Positions 27,924 through 39,426 of a stretch of DNA of 64,000 nucleotides are shown in pieces (the stretch's first letter is position 1; each line of letters starts with the position of its first letter). The translations under genes and the position numbers were made by a program. The notes below the pieces were generated by a model. It saw only the letters and a program-made list of their open reading frames with translations. It was not told the origin of the DNA and searched no databases. The DNA lies in assembly GCF_017811175.1 (NCBI RefSeq), contig NZ_JACWIJ010000002.1, positions 372,001 to 436,000 on the forward strand. The letters run 5' to 3'. This DNA is from Melaminivora jejuensis. GTDB taxonomy: Bacteria; Pseudomonadota; Gammaproteobacteria; Burkholderiales; Burkholderiaceae_C.

Positions 27924-28430
27924 GTGCAGGTGCATCGGCTGGCTCCTGCAGTACGCCACGCTTTCGGCCCGAGCGCCGGGCTGGGCTGGGCAGTCGGATT
28001 ACTGTGTGCTGCCGGGTTGCTGTGCAGTGCGTCGTGGCTGGTGCTGAGCGGCCCGCGCAGCGTCGCTGCCACCATCGCTGTGCCCTGCCTGTGGCTGGTC
28101 TGCGCAGCCCTGGCCTGGCGCTGGTGGCGCGCGTTGCCGTGCGGTCAGCTGGTGTGGGATGGCCAGGGCTGGAGCCTGGAGCGCAGCGGCTGGGAACAGC
28201 CCCAGGCGCTGACCGGCCCGCCCGAGGTGTGTCTTGATCTGCAATCGACCCTGCTGCTGCGCGGGCAGCTCCAGCACCAGCCGGCGCTGTGGCTGTGGTT
28301 GTCCCGCTGCGCTGCCACCCCGGCCTGCGGCGCCTGGCTGCCGCTGCGCCGTGCGCTGTATTCCCGCGCCCCCGAGGCGCCCGCACCGGACAGCAATGCC
28401 GTGTCACCATCCGACTCCATGCCTGGCTGA
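27924..28430 (+). CDS. YgfX-like small membrane protein
   Basis: About 168 residues from the GTG at 27924. Two membrane helices (LGWAVGLLCAAGLLCSASWL and VAATIAVPCLWLVCAALAW) are followed by a beta-rich tail ending LPLRRALYSRA. This layout resembles the YgfX/CptA inner-membrane family, but similarity is weak and the identity is an inference. The start is uncertain; the frame is open further upstream but lacks a good start. It lies between fabF and rpoE, 21 bases before the rpoE ATG, so it may belong to the sigma-E transcript. Confidence 0.55.
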   Translation: MQVHRLAPAVRHAFGPSAGLGWAVGLLCAAGLLCSASWLVLSGPRSVAATIAVPCLWLVCAALAWRWWRALPCGQLVWDGQGWSLERSGWEQPQALTGPPEVCLDLQSTLLLRGQLQHQPALWLWLSRCAATPACGAWLPLRRALYSRAPEAPAPDSNAVSPSDSMPG

Positions 28431-28451
28431 GCCGAGGCGACGATCAGCAAC

Positions 28452-29087
28452 ATGACAGATTCCCCCGCCGTGCCTGCCAGCCCTGCCGATACCGATCTGC
28501 AGCTGGTCGAGCGTGCCGTGGCGGGCGACCAGGGAGCCTACGAACTGCTGGTCATCAAGTACCAGCGCCGGGTCGAGCGTCTGGTGGCGCGCATGGTGCG
28601 CGATGTCGATTTGGTGCCCGACATCACCCAGGAAACCTTTCTGCGTGCCTGGCGGGCGCTGCACCAGTTTCGCGGCGATGCCCAGTTCTATACCTGGCTG
28701 TACCGCATTGCCGTCAACACGGCCAAGAAGGCGCTGGTGGACATGCGCCGCGACCCGGTCATCACCGAAAGCGCCCTGCGCGGTGGCAGCGAGGACGATG
28801 ATGAAACTTCCCTGCTGGAGCGTGAACTAACGAGCGATGAAACCCCGGAGACCGTGCTCGCCGCCCAGGAGATTGCTGCCGCAGTCAACGATGCGCTGGC
28901 CGCCTTGCCCGAGGAGCTGCGCCAGGCGGTCACGCTGCGCGAGCTGGAAGGCCTCAGTTATGACGAGATTGCCACTGTCATGGATTGCCCCATCGGGACG
29001 GTGCGCTCACGCATCTTTCGTGCGCGCGAGGCCATTTCGGCGCGCGTCAAGCCGCTGCTGGATCGGCGCACAGGCAAGCGCTGGTAG
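28452..29087 (+). CDS. rpoE: RNA polymerase sigma-E factor (ECF)
   Basis: 211 residues. Region 2 contains YELLVIKYQRRVERLVARMV and DITQETFLRAWRALHQFRGD; region 4 contains LPEELRQAVTLRELEGLSYD with the helix-turn-helix EIATVMDCPIGTVRSRIFRA. This is the envelope-stress sigma factor. Its neighbours rseA and a DegP/MucD protease are the standard regulator and effector. Confidence 0.95.
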   Translation: MTDSPAVPASPADTDLQLVERAVAGDQGAYELLVIKYQRRVERLVARMVRDVDLVPDITQETFLRAWRALHQFRGDAQFYTWLYRIAVNTAKKALVDMRRDPVITESALRGGSEDDDETSLLERELTSDETPETVLAAQEIAAAVNDALAALPEELRQAVTLRELEGLSYDEIATVMDCPIGTVRSRIFRAREAISARVKPLLDRRTGKRW

Positions 29088-29170
29088 CCCTCTGGCAGCT
29101 GTGCCGGTGGCAGTGGCCGGCAGGTCGAATATCTATCTGCATGTATCTGCGCCCGTGAGGCGGATGAACC

Positions 29171-29893
29171 ATGAATGACCGCAATGTGATGCTGCAGCGT
29201 GAACAGCTTTCGGCACTGGCCGATGGCGAGTTGCACGGCGCCGAAGCTGCCCAGGCCCTGGACTACGCTGCAACAGAGGAAGGGCAGGCCTGCTGGCAGG
29301 CCTATCACCTGATCGGCGAGAGCCTGCGCCGCAGCGAACCGGCTGCCGGCGCCGGCGGTGATGGCGGCGCCCTGCTGGCCAGCCTGCGCCAGCGACTGGC
29401 GCAGGAAGCTCCCGTGCCGCGCCTGGCGCCGGCAGTAGTGCAGACGCTGGCCCAGCCCCTGGCCGGGCGCCCTGCCACCGCGCGCGATCCGGCGGCCAAT
29501 GCCGAGGTCTGGCGCTGGAAAATGGCCGCTGGCTTTGCCTCGCTGGCGGCGGTGGCCGTGCTGGGCTGGCACAGCTACGCCAGCATGGGTGCAGCGCAGC
29601 CGCAGGGCGCGCAACTGGCGGCTGCGCCAGCCAGGGCAGCTCCTGCGGCTGCCGGGCAGACCCTTGCTGCAGCCGATTCCGCCGCTGCCGTCTCTGCCAC
29701 CGGGGCGGCAGGAGCTTCGGGCATGGCTGCAACCATGGCCACGGCAGTGCCGCCGCCGCAGCCCATCATGATCCGCGACCCACGTCTGGACGAGCTGCTG
29801 GCCGCACACCGGCAATTGGGCAACAGCACCACGGCGCTGCAGATGCCGGCAGACTTCCTGCGCAACGCCAGCTTTGCCGGGCGTGAGCGCTGA
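29171..29893 (+). CDS. rseA: Anti-sigma-E factor RseA
   Basis: 240 residues. The N-terminal cytoplasmic domain MLQREQLSALADGELHGAEA matches the RseA sigma-binding domain, then one membrane helix (about 117-133, KMAAGFASLAAVAVLGW) and an Ala-rich periplasmic domain. It would hold sigma-E inactive until degraded after envelope stress. Located 83 bases after rpoE. No rseB gene lies between it and the protease. Confidence 0.88.
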   Translation: MNDRNVMLQREQLSALADGELHGAEAAQALDYAATEEGQACWQAYHLIGESLRRSEPAAGAGGDGGALLASLRQRLAQEAPVPRLAPAVVQTLAQPLAGRPATARDPAANAEVWRWKMAAGFASLAAVAVLGWHSYASMGAAQPQGAQLAAAPARAAPAAAGQTLAAADSAAAVSATGAAGASGMAATMATAVPPPQPIMIRDPRLDELLAAHRQLGNSTTALQMPADFLRNASFAGRER

Positions 29894-30069
29894 ACGTTGG
29901 GCGTTGGGCGCTTTTGCCGACAGCCTGGGCGCATCCTGGCCGGCAGACGCCAGGGAACCAATGGCGTCTGCTTTCCTTCCAAGTGCCGGTTCATGACCCC
30001 AGGTGCGTTGCACGCCCTGCGGGTCTGGATGCGACAACTACAACACCCCTTTGCTTGGAAAGGCTGCCC

Positions 30070-31559
30070 ATGCTCAAGAATCCGCCCACCAGAAACCAAC
30101 TGTCCTCCTGCGCGCTAGCCGTGGCCCTGGCCCTGGCCGGTGGCACCGGATGGCTGGCCAGCGCCACACCGGCCCACGCGCAGGCCGCACCCGCCGTGCG
30201 TGGCCTGCCCGACTTCACCGAACTGGTCGAGCAGGTCGGCCCCTCCGTGGTCAACATCCGCACCACCGAGCGCGTCAACGCCCGTCCGTCCATGGGGGCA
30301 TGGACGAGGACATGCTGGAGTTCTTCAAGCGCTTCGGCCTGCCGGTGCCCAACATCCCGCGCCAGCAGGGCCCGCAGCAGCCGCCCCAGCCCCGCGAGCA
30401 GCCGCGCGGCGTGGGCTCGGGCTTCATCCTGAGCGCCGACGGCTTCGTCATGACCAATGCCCACGTGGTCGAGGGCGCCGACGAGGTCATCGTGACCCTG
30501 ACCGACAAGCGCGAGTTCAAGGCCAAGATCATCGGTTCGGACAAGCGCACCGACGTGGCCGTGGTCAAGATCGACGCCACCGGCCTGCCGGCGGTGCGCG
30601 TGGGCGATGTGAGCCGCCTGAAGGCTGGCGAGTGGGTCATGGCGATTGGCTCGCCCTTTGGCCTGGACAACACGGTCACCGCCGGCATCGTCAGCGCCAA
30701 GCAGCGCGACACCGGCGACTACCTGCCCTTCATCCAGACCGACGTGGCGATCAACCCCGGCAACTCCGGCGGGCCGCTGATCAACATGCGCGGCGAGGTG
30801 GTGGGCATCAACAGCCAGATCTACTCGCGCTCGGGCGGCTTCATGGGGATTTCGTTTGCCATCCCGATTGACGAGGCCATCCGCGTGAGCGACCAGTTGC
30901 GCGCCACGGGCCGCGTCTCGCGCGGGCGCATCGGTGTGCAGATCGAGGGCGTGTCCAAGGACGTGGCCGAGTCCATCGGCCTGGGCAAGTCGCAGGGTGC
31001 GCTGGTGCGCGGCGTCGAGCCCGGCTCGCCGGCGGAAAAGGCCGGCATCGAAGCCGGCGACATCATCATCCGCTTCGAGGGCAAGCCGGTGGATCGGGTG
31101 GCCGACCTGCCGCGCCTGGTGGGCAACACCAAGCCCGGCACCAAGGCCGCCATCACGGTGTTCCGGCGTGGTGCGGCGCGCGACCTGACGGTGACCATTG
31201 CCGAGGTCGAGCCTGACGAGAAGACCGTCGCCAAGGCAGACGAGGGGCAAGGCAAGGGCGATGGCAGCCAGCCGACCGCTACCGCCCAGCACCTGGGCCT
31301 GGTCGTGGCCGAGCTGACCGCCGCGCAGGAAAAGGAGCTCAAGATCAAGGGCGGCGTGCGCGTGGTCTCGGCCAGCGACGCGGCAGCGCGCGCCGGCCTG
31401 CGCGAGGGCGACGTGATCGTGGCCCTGGCCAATGTGGAAATCCGCAACCTCAAGGACTTCGATACGGCGGTGGCCAAGGCCGAAAAGTCCAAGCCTGTCA
31501 GCGTGCTGGTGCGCCGTGGCGAGTGGGCCCAATACGCGCTGATCCGCCCGGCGCGCTGA
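30070..31559 (+). CDS. mucD: Periplasmic serine protease, DegP/MucD type (frameshifted)
   Basis: About 496 residues after repair. A signal peptide ends near ATPAHAQAAP, then the mature start LPDFTELVEQVGPSVVNIRT. The trypsin-like domain has His in TNAHVVEGADEV, Asp in RTDVAVVKID and Ser in INPGNSGGPLINM; two PDZ domains follow. It degrades misfolded envelope proteins and is regulated by the sigma-E genes upstream. The frame breaks after ARPSMG at a five-G run (30294-30298); one added base gives MGGMDEDMLEFFKRFG, as homologues read. Probably a sequencing error. Confidence 0.9.
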
Positions 31560-31612
31560 GAGCGGCCAGCGGGTTTGTCGGCGTTGCAGGCGGCCTGCCC
31601 GTTCGGGCCGTT

Positions 31613-31803
31613 TGCTAGAATGCCCCGCCAAAAACCTCCGTGTGACCGGGCGCTCCAGCCGCCACCCGCCGCCCGGAGGCGGCCCCTGAGCAGCGCTGCG
31701 CGGGCTTGCCGATGGGCTTTTTGCCTACAATGAAGCTCCAACCATCGCAGTTGCCACAGATTGTTGGTTCAGGGCGCGTCACTTGTCTGACGCGCCCTTT
31801 TTT
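31613..31803 (+). ncRNA. Candidate small RNA or lepA leader
   Basis: The 302-base gap between mucD and lepA has two promoter-like sites: an extended -10 TGCTAGAAT (31613-31621) and a TACAAT (31726-31731) with TTGCCG upstream at a short 14-base spacing. A strong intrinsic terminator ends at 31803. From the second site the RNA would be about 70 nt: a stem CCAAC (31738-31742) / GTTGG (31763-31767), then the terminator hairpin. It could be a free small RNA or an attenuated lepA leader. No open frame of note is inside. Confidence 0.4.
31772..31803 (+). terminator. Strong intrinsic terminator upstream of lepA
   Basis: Perfect 10-bp stem GGGCGCGTCA / TGACGCGCCC with loop CTTGTC and a run of six T. 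It lies 59 bases before the lepA ATG and about 210 bases after the mucD stop. Confidence 0.85.
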
Positions 31804-31861
31804 CATGGCCGTCGAGTGCGGCCATACAGATACCTGTCAGATACCTGCCCGTTAGCCGTTG

Positions 31862-33670
<1,809 letters not shown>

Positions 33671-33682
33671 GCGGGCCCATCC

Positions 33683-34657
33683 ATGCAAGCCATGCAATAC
33701 ATCACCGCTGCCGTGCTGGCGGCCTTCGTCGGCTACGTCGGCGCCTGGTACACGGGGGCCATCGAAGGCAACTTCGCGCTGCTGCTGTTTCTGGCCACGG
33801 TGGTCACGGGCGCCTACTGGCTGGCCGAGCGGCTGGTCTTCCTGCCCCAGCGCCGGCGCGCCGCCCAGGCGCTGGAAGACGCCGCCGCCCAGCGCCGCGC
33901 CGAACTCGACCGCATGGGCATCCAGAAAGTGGATGGCGACGTGCAGGAGGCCAAGGCACGCCTGCTCATGCAGCCGTGGTGGCTGGACTGGACGGCCGGG
34001 CTGTTCCCGGTCATCGCCATCGTGTTCCTGCTGCGCTCGTTCCTGTTCGAGCCCTTCAAGATCCCGTCGGGCTCCATGATCCCCACGCTGCTGGTGGGCG
34101 ACCTGATCCTGGTGAACAAGTTCACCTACGGCGTGCGCCTGCCGGTCATCAACAAGAAGATCACCGCCGGCACGCCCGTGCAGCGCGGCGACGTGATGGT
34201 GTTTCGCTACCCGCCGCAGCCCAGCATGGACTACATCAAGCGCGTGGTCGGCTTGCCCGGCGACGAGGTGGCCTACCTGAACAAGCGCCTGACGGTGAAC
34301 GGCCAGGCCGTGCCCACCACGGCGCTGCCCGACTACTTCGACCAGGACGCCATGCGCTACTTCAAGCTGTTCGAGGAGCAGCTGGGCGAGCGCCGCCACC
34401 GCGTCATCGTCAACACCGACGCCCCGGCCTTCGTGCAGGGCGCCAGCAACTTCGCCGGCCGCGAGGGCTGCCGCTACAGCGTCGAAGGCGTCACCTGCAA
34501 GGTGCCCGAAGGCCACTACTTCCTGATGGGCGACAACCGGGATAATTCGCTCGACTCGCGCTACTGGGGCTTCGTGCCCGACGAGAACATCGTGGGCCGC
34601 GCGTTCTTCGTGTGGATGAACTTCGGCAACCTCAAGCGCATCGGCTCGTTCAACTGA
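33683..34657 (+). CDS. lepB: Signal peptidase I
   Basis: 324 residues. Two N-terminal membrane segments (about 5-50 and 105-122), then the periplasmic catalytic domain. The Ser-Lys dyad is Ser131 in [10 protein letters not shown] and Lys186 in [12 protein letters not shown]; the [15 protein letters not shown] motif is canonical. It removes signal peptides from exported proteins, including the many encoded in this window. It follows lepA by 12 bases. Confidence 0.97.
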   Translation: MQAMQYITAAVLAAFVGYVGAWYTGAIEGNFALLLFLATVVTGAYWLAERLVFLPQRRRAAQALEDAAAQRRAELDRMGIQKVDGDVQEAKARLLMQPWWLDWTAGLFPVIAIVFLLRSFLFEPFKIPSGSMIPTLLVGDLILVNKFTYGVRLPVINKKITAGTPVQRGDVMVFRYPPQPSMDYIKRVVGLPGDEVAYLNKRLTVNGQAVPTTALPDYFDQDAMRYFKLFEEQLGERRHRVIVNTDAPAFVQGASNFAGREGCRYSVEGVTCKVPEGHYFLMGDNRDNSLDSRYWGFVPDENIVGRAFFVWMNFGNLKRIGSFN

Positions 34658-34704
34658 GCCGGCATCCCACCCAGGCACAACAGCACAGCACAGGGAGACC
34701 AGGC

Positions 34705-35070
34705 ATGGCCTTGCCACGCACAGCACCTCGCTCGCGCCAACGCGGGCTGTCCTTCATCGGCGTCGTCTTCATCGGCGTCCTGGCGGTGGCGGTCTTTGCC
34801 ATCGGCGGCCAGTCGCTGCCCATCTACACCGAATATTTCGCCATCAAGAAGGCCGCCAACAAGGCTGCGCAGGAGGGCTCGACGGTGCCCGAAATCCGCG
34901 CCTCCTTCGACCGGGCCGCTGCCATCGACGACATCAAGTCCATCTCCGGCAAGGATCTGGAGGTCACCAAGCAAAACGACCGCATCGTCGTGTCGTACAG
35001 CTACGAGCGCGAAATCCACCTGGCCGGCCCGGCCCTCCTGGTCTATCGTTTCCAAGGCTCCTCCAACTGA
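34705..35070 (+). CDS. DUF4845-family membrane protein
   Basis: 121 residues. One N-terminal membrane helix ([22 protein letters not shown]), then a periplasmic domain with [18 protein letters not shown] and [23 protein letters not shown]4845 proteins occur between lepB and rnc in many proteobacteria; no function is known. The pilin-like start ([12 protein letters not shown]) resembles a type IV prepilin N terminus, but a processing Gly-Phe-Glu is not clear. Confidence 0.8.
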   Translation: MALPRTAPRSRQRGLSFIGVVFIGVLAVAVFAIGGQSLPIYTEYFAIKKAANKAAQEGSTVPEIRASFDRAAAIDDIKSISGKDLEVTKQNDRIVVSYSYEREIHLAGPALLVYRFQGSSN

Positions 35071-35081
35071 CCGCCATCCAC

Positions 35082-35789
35082 GTGCAACCAGTCCCCACAG
35101 TCCGCCCGGCCCTCCTGGCGCTGCAGCAGCGGCTGCAACATGACTTTGCCGACCCGGCACTGCTGGCGCGGGCCACCACGCATCGCAGCTTCAGCGCCGA
35201 GCACAACGAGCGGCTGGAATTCCTGGGGGACTCGGTGCTGAACTTGGCCGTCTCCAGCCTGCTGTTCACGCGCCTGGCGCACCTGCCCGAAGGGGAGCTG
35301 TCGCGCGTGCGCGCGCACCTGGTGCGCCAGGAGTCGCTGCACCCCATTGCCGTGCGCCTGCAGCTGCCCGAGGTGCTGCGCCTGGGCGAAGGCGAGACCA
35401 AGTCCGGCGGCAAGCAGCGCCCCTCCATCCTGGCCGATGCGCTGGAGGCGGTGATCGGCGCTGTCTATCTGGATGCCGGCTACGAAGTGGCGCAGGCGCT
35501 GGTACACCGATTGTTCGAGGGCGTGGAGCTGAGCGCACGCCTGCAGGCCGAGGCCAAGGACGCCAAGACCGCGTTGCAGGAGTGGCTGCAGGGCCGCAAG
35601 CTCAAGCTGCCCCAGTACCGGGTCGTCGAGACCACCGGCGCTGCGCACACCCAGGTCTTCCACGTGGAATGCGAAGTGGCCGAAAGAAATTTGCGCGAGC
35701 GCGGCTCGGGCGCTTCGCGCCGCGCCGCCGAGCAGGCCGCCGCCGCCGCCGTGCTGGCCCGACTGACAACGACGAGGAACAAGGCATGA
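35082..35789 (+). CDS. rnc: Ribonuclease III
   Basis: 235 residues. RNase III signature [20 protein letters not shown] and the second metal block [19 protein letters not shown], then a C-terminal dsRNA-binding domain ending [18 protein letters not shown]. It cleaves double-stranded RNA, including the rRNA precursor. The start is a GTG 11 bases after the upstream stop. Its stop overlaps the era ATG by four bases. Confidence 0.96.
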   Translation: MQPVPTVRPALLALQQRLQHDFADPALLARATTHRSFSAEHNERLEFLGDSVLNLAVSSLLFTRLAHLPEGELSRVRAHLVRQESLHPIAVRLQLPEVLRLGEGETKSGGKQRPSILADALEAVIGAVYLDAGYEVAQALVHRLFEGVELSARLQAEAKDAKTALQEWLQGRKLKLPQYRVVETTGAAHTQVFHVECEVAERNLRERGSGASRRAAEQAAAAAVLARLTTTRNKA

Positions 35790-36871
35790 GTGCTACTGAA
35801 AACATAGCTGGTGGCGCAGGCCAGGAGCCGCAAAACGGCCAAAACAACCAAGAACCTCGCAGCGGGCAGGGCAGCCAGCTGCGCCAGCCCGACCTGGAGG
35901 CCATGCTGGCCGCCGCCCGGCCCGGCGGCGCCGCGCTGGCTGCCCAGCCGGCCAGCGACGCCGCTGCGGCCCGCGAGGGCCAGCGCTGCGGCCTGATCGC
36001 CATCGTCGGCAAGCCCAACGTCGGCAAGTCCACGCTGATGAACGCCCTGGTCGGGCAGAAGATCAGCATCACCTCGCGCAAGGCGCAGACCACGCGCCAC
36101 CGCATCACCGGTATCCGCACGCGCGGCGACACGCAATTCGTCTTTGTCGATACGCCGGGCTTCCAGACCCGGCACAGCACGGCGCTCAACAAGTCGCTGA
36201 ACAAGACCGTGATGGGCGCGATTGGCGACGTGGATGTCATCCTGTTCGTCGTCGAGGCCGGCAGCTTCACGCTGGCAGACGCCAAGGTGCTGTCGCTGCT
36301 CAAGCCGGGCATCCCGGTGCTGCTGGTGGCCAACAAGCTCGACACCGTACACCGGCGTGCCGAGATCGCGCCCTGGCTGCGCGACATGCAGGAGCGCCAC
36401 CCCTTTGCCGAGTTCGTGCCCATGTCGGCCAAGAAGCGCGATGACATCGAGCGGCTGCTGGGCATCGTTGAAAAATACCTGCCCGAGCAGCCCTGGTGGT
36501 ACGGCCAGGACGAACTCACCGACCGCAGCGAGAAGTTCCTGGCCGGCGAGACGGTGCGCGAAAAGCTCTTTCGCTTCACCGGCGACGAGCTGCCCTACAC
36601 CTCCACCGTGGTCATCGACAAGTTCGACGAAGAGGCCAGCCGCCAGCACAAACGCTTCATGCGCATCGCCGCGACCATCGTGGTCGAGCGCGACGGTCAC
36701 AAGGCCATGGTCATCGGCGAGGGCGGCGAGCGCTTGAAGCGCATCAGCACCGAAGCGCGCCAGGAGCTGGAGAAACTGCTGGACGCCAAGGTCTTCCTGG
36801 AGGTCTGGGTCAAGGTGCGCTCCGGCTGGGCTGACGACGAGGCGCGCGTGCGCTCCTTCGGCTACGAGTGA
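35786..36871 (+). CDS. era: GTPase Era with repeat-derived N-terminal extension
   Basis: 361 residues; the Era core starts near residue 65. P-loop [11 protein letters not shown] at about 73-83, switch/G3 DTPGFQ, G4 NKLD, and the C-terminal KH domain ([20 protein letters not shown]). It binds 16S rRNA in 30S assembly. Residues 1-64 are an unconserved Gln/Ala/Asn-rich extension; its first ten, [10 protein letters not shown], come from a fragment of the dispersed repeat (35790-35815), suggesting the true ancestral start was changed by repeat insertion. The ATG overlaps rnc. Confidence 0.95.
   Translation: MSATENIAGGAGQEPQNGQNNQEPRSGQGSQLRQPDLEAMLAAARPGGAALAAQPASDAAAAREGQRCGLIAIVGKPNVGKSTLMNALVGQKISITSRKAQTTRHRITGIRTRGDTQFVFVDTPGFQTRHSTALNKSLNKTVMGAIGDVDVILFVVEAGSFTLADAKVLSLLKPGIPVLLVANKLDTVHRRAEIAPWLRDMQERHPFAEFVPMSAKKRDDIERLLGIVEKYLPEQPWWYGQDELTDRSEKFLAGETVREKLFRFTGDELPYTSTVVIDKFDEEASRQHKRFMRIAATIVVERDGHKAMVIGEGGERLKRISTEARQELEKLLDAKVFLEVWVKVRSGWADDEARVRSFGYE
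35790..35815 (+). repeat. Degenerate repeat fragment at the 5' end of era
   Basis: TGCTACTGAAAACATAGCTGG, the left end of the family in sense orientation, starts four bases into era and encodes ATENIAG. Confidence 0.55.
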
Positions 36872-36952
36872 AGGCCGGCTGAGCGTCGTGCGGCGAGTGT
36901 CTTGCGACAAGCGCCCACGCACAACGCTCGATGCACAGCGCATAACGCCCCC

Positions 36953-37714
36953 ATGGCCACCCGCCGCGTCTCCGACGAACCCGCCTACATCCTGCACAGC
37001 TACGACTGGAGCGAGTCCAGCCTGATCCTGGAGACCTTCACCCGTCACCGGGGCCGGGTGGCGCTGGTGGCGCGGGGCGCCAAGAAGCCCACCTCCAACT
37101 TCCGCCCGGTGCTGCTGCCGCTGCTGCCGCTGCGCGTGACCTACGCCGCCAGCGGCGGGCATGGCGACATCCACGCCCTGCGCGGCGCCGAGTGGGCCGG
37201 CGGTCACACCATGCCGGCGGGCGATGCGCTGCTGGCCGGCCTGTACCTGAACGAATTGCTGCTGCGCCTGCTGGCGCGCGAAGACCCGCACGCCGAGCTG
37301 TTCGATGTCTATGCCGGCGTGGTGCGCGTGCTGGGCACGGGCAGCCACGGCGAGGCGCTGGAGCCGGTGCTGCGCGCCTTCGAGCTGCTGCTGCTGCGCG
37401 CGCTGGGCCTGCTGCCTGCCCTCGACCAGGAAAGCGCCACCCTGGCCGCGCTGCAGCCCGCTGCCGCCTATGCCCTGGTGCCCGAAGGCGGCCTGCGCGC
37501 TGCCGGCCCCGATGACCGCGCCACCCTGACCGGCGCACAGTGGAGGACGCTGCAGCAGGCCCTGCAGGCCGGCGCCGCCTACCCCGCGCTGCTGCGCGCC
37601 GCCGCGCCCCTGGCCGCGCCGCTCAAGCCCCAGCTGCGCGCGCTGCTGCAATACCACTGCGGCAGCCCGTTGCTGCGCACACGCCAGCTCATGATGGATT
37701 TGCAATCGCTGTGA
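36953..37714 (+). CDS. recO: DNA repair protein RecO
   Basis: 253 residues. An N-terminal OB-fold with [20 protein letters not shown] and the RecO block [21 protein letters not shown], then a helical domain ending [11 protein letters not shown]. It loads RecA with RecF/RecR. The zinc Cys cluster of some RecO proteins is reduced to a lone Cys near the C terminus (QYHCGSPLL). The ATG at 36953 is preferred over an upstream start. Confidence 0.92.
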   Translation: MATRRVSDEPAYILHSYDWSESSLILETFTRHRGRVALVARGAKKPTSNFRPVLLPLLPLRVTYAASGGHGDIHALRGAEWAGGHTMPAGDALLAGLYLNELLLRLLAREDPHAELFDVYAGVVRVLGTGSHGEALEPVLRAFELLLLRALGLLPALDQESATLAALQPAAAYALVPEGGLRAAGPDDRATLTGAQWRTLQQALQAGAAYPALLRAAAPLAAPLKPQLRALLQYHCGSPLLRTRQLMMDLQSL

Positions 37715-37718
37715 CCCT

Positions 37719-38507
37719 ATGACCTCCTTCGCCACATCTGTCACCTCTGCCAGTGCGCGCACCGCCCTGTCCGTCAACGTCAACAAGGTCGCGCTGGTAC
37801 GCAACACGCGCCACCTGGGCATCCCCAGCGTGCTGCGCGCCGCCGAGCAATGCCTGCAGGCCGGCGCCCAGGGCATCACTGTCCATCCCCGGCCCGACGC
37901 GCGCCACATCCGCGCCCACGATGTGCATGAGCTGGCGGCGCTGCTCAAGGCCTGGCCGGATCGGGAATACAACATCGAGGGCAACCCGACGCAGAACCTG
38001 CTGGACTTCATCCGCGCCGTGCGCCCCCAGCAGGCCACCTTCGTGCCCGACAGCGAGGATCAGTTCACCAGCGACCACGGCTGGAGCTTTCCGCAGGACG
38101 CCCAGCGCCTGGCGCCCCTGATTGCCGAGTGCCACGCCCTGGGCGTGCGCGTCAGCCTGTTCATGGATCCCGTCCCCGGGCAGATGGCCGGCGCGCGCGC
38201 CGTGGGCGCCGACCGCGTCGAGCTGTACACCGAGCCTTACGCCGCCGCCTGGGGCACGCCGCAGCAGGAGGCGCAATTGGCGCGCTACGCCGCCGCCGCC
38301 CAGGCGGCACTAGCCGCCGGCCTGGGCGTCAACGCCGGCCACGACCTGAACCGGGATAACCTGGCCGCCTTCGTCGCCCGCGTGCCCGGCCTGCTGGAGG
38401 TGTCCATCGGCCACGCCTTCATCAGCGATGCGCTGGAGCTGGGCTACGCCGCTACCGTGCGTGCCTACCAGCAGTGCATCGACCAGGGTATGGCGGATCG
38501 CTCCTGA
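37719..38507 (+). CDS. pdxJ: Pyridoxine 5'-phosphate synthase
   Basis: 262 residues, TIM barrel. Family blocks SVNVNKVALVRNTRH, GITVHPRPDARHI, YNIEGNPTQNLLDFI and ELYTEPYA, with LGVNAGHDLN late. It joins amino-acetone phosphate and deoxyxylulose phosphate to make PNP, the last de novo B6 step. It follows recO by four bases. The TGA is immediately followed by a repeat copy. Confidence 0.96.
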   Translation: MTSFATSVTSASARTALSVNVNKVALVRNTRHLGIPSVLRAAEQCLQAGAQGITVHPRPDARHIRAHDVHELAALLKAWPDREYNIEGNPTQNLLDFIRAVRPQQATFVPDSEDQFTSDHGWSFPQDAQRLAPLIAECHALGVRVSLFMDPVPGQMAGARAVGADRVELYTEPYAAAWGTPQQEAQLARYAAAAQAALAAGLGVNAGHDLNRDNLAAFVARVPGLLEVSIGHAFISDALELGYAATVRAYQQCIDQGMADRS

Positions 38508-38556
38508 AACAATAGCTGTCAGCACTTGCTGGACAAGGGTTTGAGGCTGATTTGAC
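38507..38556 (+). repeat. Dispersed repeat, sense copy between pdxJ and acpS
   Basis: AACAATAGCTGTCAGCACTT, then GCTGGACAAGGGTTTGAGG and CTGATTTGACT. It fills the whole pdxJ-acpS gap, so acpS translation must start from repeat-derived leader sequence. Confidence 0.88.
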
Positions 38557-38557
38557 T

Positions 38558-38950
38558 ATGATTTACGGCATAGGCACCGACATCTGCGACGTGCGCCGCA
38601 TCCGCGCCAGCCTGGCGCGCCACGGCGAGCGCTTTGCCGAGCGCGTGCTGGCCGATGGCGAGCTGGCTACCTGGCAGGCCCGCAGCGCGCGCTGGCCCGA
38701 GCGCGGCGTGCGCTACCTGGCCACGCGCTTTTCTGCCAAGGAGGCGTTCTCCAAGGCCATCGGCCTGGGGATGCGTATGCCCATGACCTGGCGCGCCTGC
38801 GAGGTCGCCAACCTGCCCAGCGGCCAGCCGTGCATCGTGCTGCACGGCGAGCTGGCCCTGTGGTTCGAGCAGCGCGGCCTGCGCGCCCATCTGAGTGTGA
38901 CCGACGAGAGCGAATACGCCGCCAGCTTCGTTGTGGTCGAGCGGCTTTGA
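38558..38950 (+). CDS. acpS: Holo-ACP synthase
   Basis: 130 residues. [15 protein letters not shown] at the N terminus with the metal-binding Asp, and [15 protein letters not shown] with the catalytic Glu-Lys region. It transfers phosphopantetheine to Ser37 of the ACP encoded at 26.3 kb. The ATG at 38558 follows a repeat; the likely ribosome-binding GAGG is within that repeat, about 12 bases upstream. It is the last gene of the lepA run, ended by a strong terminator. Confidence 0.95.
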   Translation: MIYGIGTDICDVRRIRASLARHGERFAERVLADGELATWQARSARWPERGVRYLATRFSAKEAFSKAIGLGMRMPMTWRACEVANLPSGQPCIVLHGELALWFEQRGLRAHLSVTDESEYAASFVVVERL

Positions 38951-38995
38951 CGGCCCGGCCTGCACTCCACCAGGCCGGAGCCGGGCGCAAAAAAA

Positions 38996-39024
38996 CCCCG
39001 CTGCAGTCGTGCAGCGGGGCTTTT
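38996..39024. terminator. Bidirectional terminator between acpS and csbD
   Basis: Perfect 10-bp stem CCCCGCTGCA / TGCAGCGGGG with a GTCG loop. Seven A precede it and CTTTTC follows, so it can serve both convergent genes. Confidence 0.88.
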
Positions 39025-39037
39025 CATACCTCGACAC

Positions 39038-39217
39038 TTATTTGGTGGCGTCCTTGATGTCTTCCTTGGCGTTGCCATAGGCCTTCTGGGCGCCGCCCTC
39101 GACCTGCTTGGCCACGCCCTTGACCTGCTGCTCGGGGCTGTTGAAGACCTCGCCAGTCTTTTGCTGCACCTTGCCGGCCACTTCCTTGGCGGCGCCCTTG
39201 ATCTGATCGGTGTTCAT
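39038..39217 (-). CDS. CsbD-like stress protein
   Basis: 59 residues: MNTDQIKGAAKEVAGKVQQ, then two further KxxxG repeats with VKGVAKQVEGGAQKAYG and a Lys-rich end KEDIKDATK. This is the CsbD/YjbJ family, small hydrophilic proteins induced in general or envelope stress; the molecular role is unknown. It stands alone, convergent with acpS and divergent from nagZ. Confidence 0.88.
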   Translation of the reverse strand: MNTDQIKGAAKEVAGKVQQKTGEVFNSPEQQVKGVAKQVEGGAQKAYGNAKEDIKDATK

Positions 39218-39370
39218 GTTGCTGTCCTTTGAAGATGGATGATGCGCATGTGCCGGGGTGGCTGTGCGACACCTTCAATGTAGGTTCCACCCCGGGCCGC
39301 ACGTGGCAGCCGAAGTTAGATTTTCAGGTCGGCTGCAACCTACAGACGTGTCGGTAAGTATGATGAAAAC

Positions 39371-39414
39371 TGCCTGAAACCCTTATACAGCAAGCGAAGA
39401 CAGCTATCTTTTCG
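39371..39414 (-). repeat. Dispersed repeat, antisense copy
   Basis: CTGAAACCCTTATACAGCAA, then GCGAAGACAGCTATC. It lies 13 bases upstream of the nagZ ATG, so it may overlap that gene's promoter or leader. Confidence 0.75.
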
Positions 39415-39426
39415 AGAGTTAATGCC

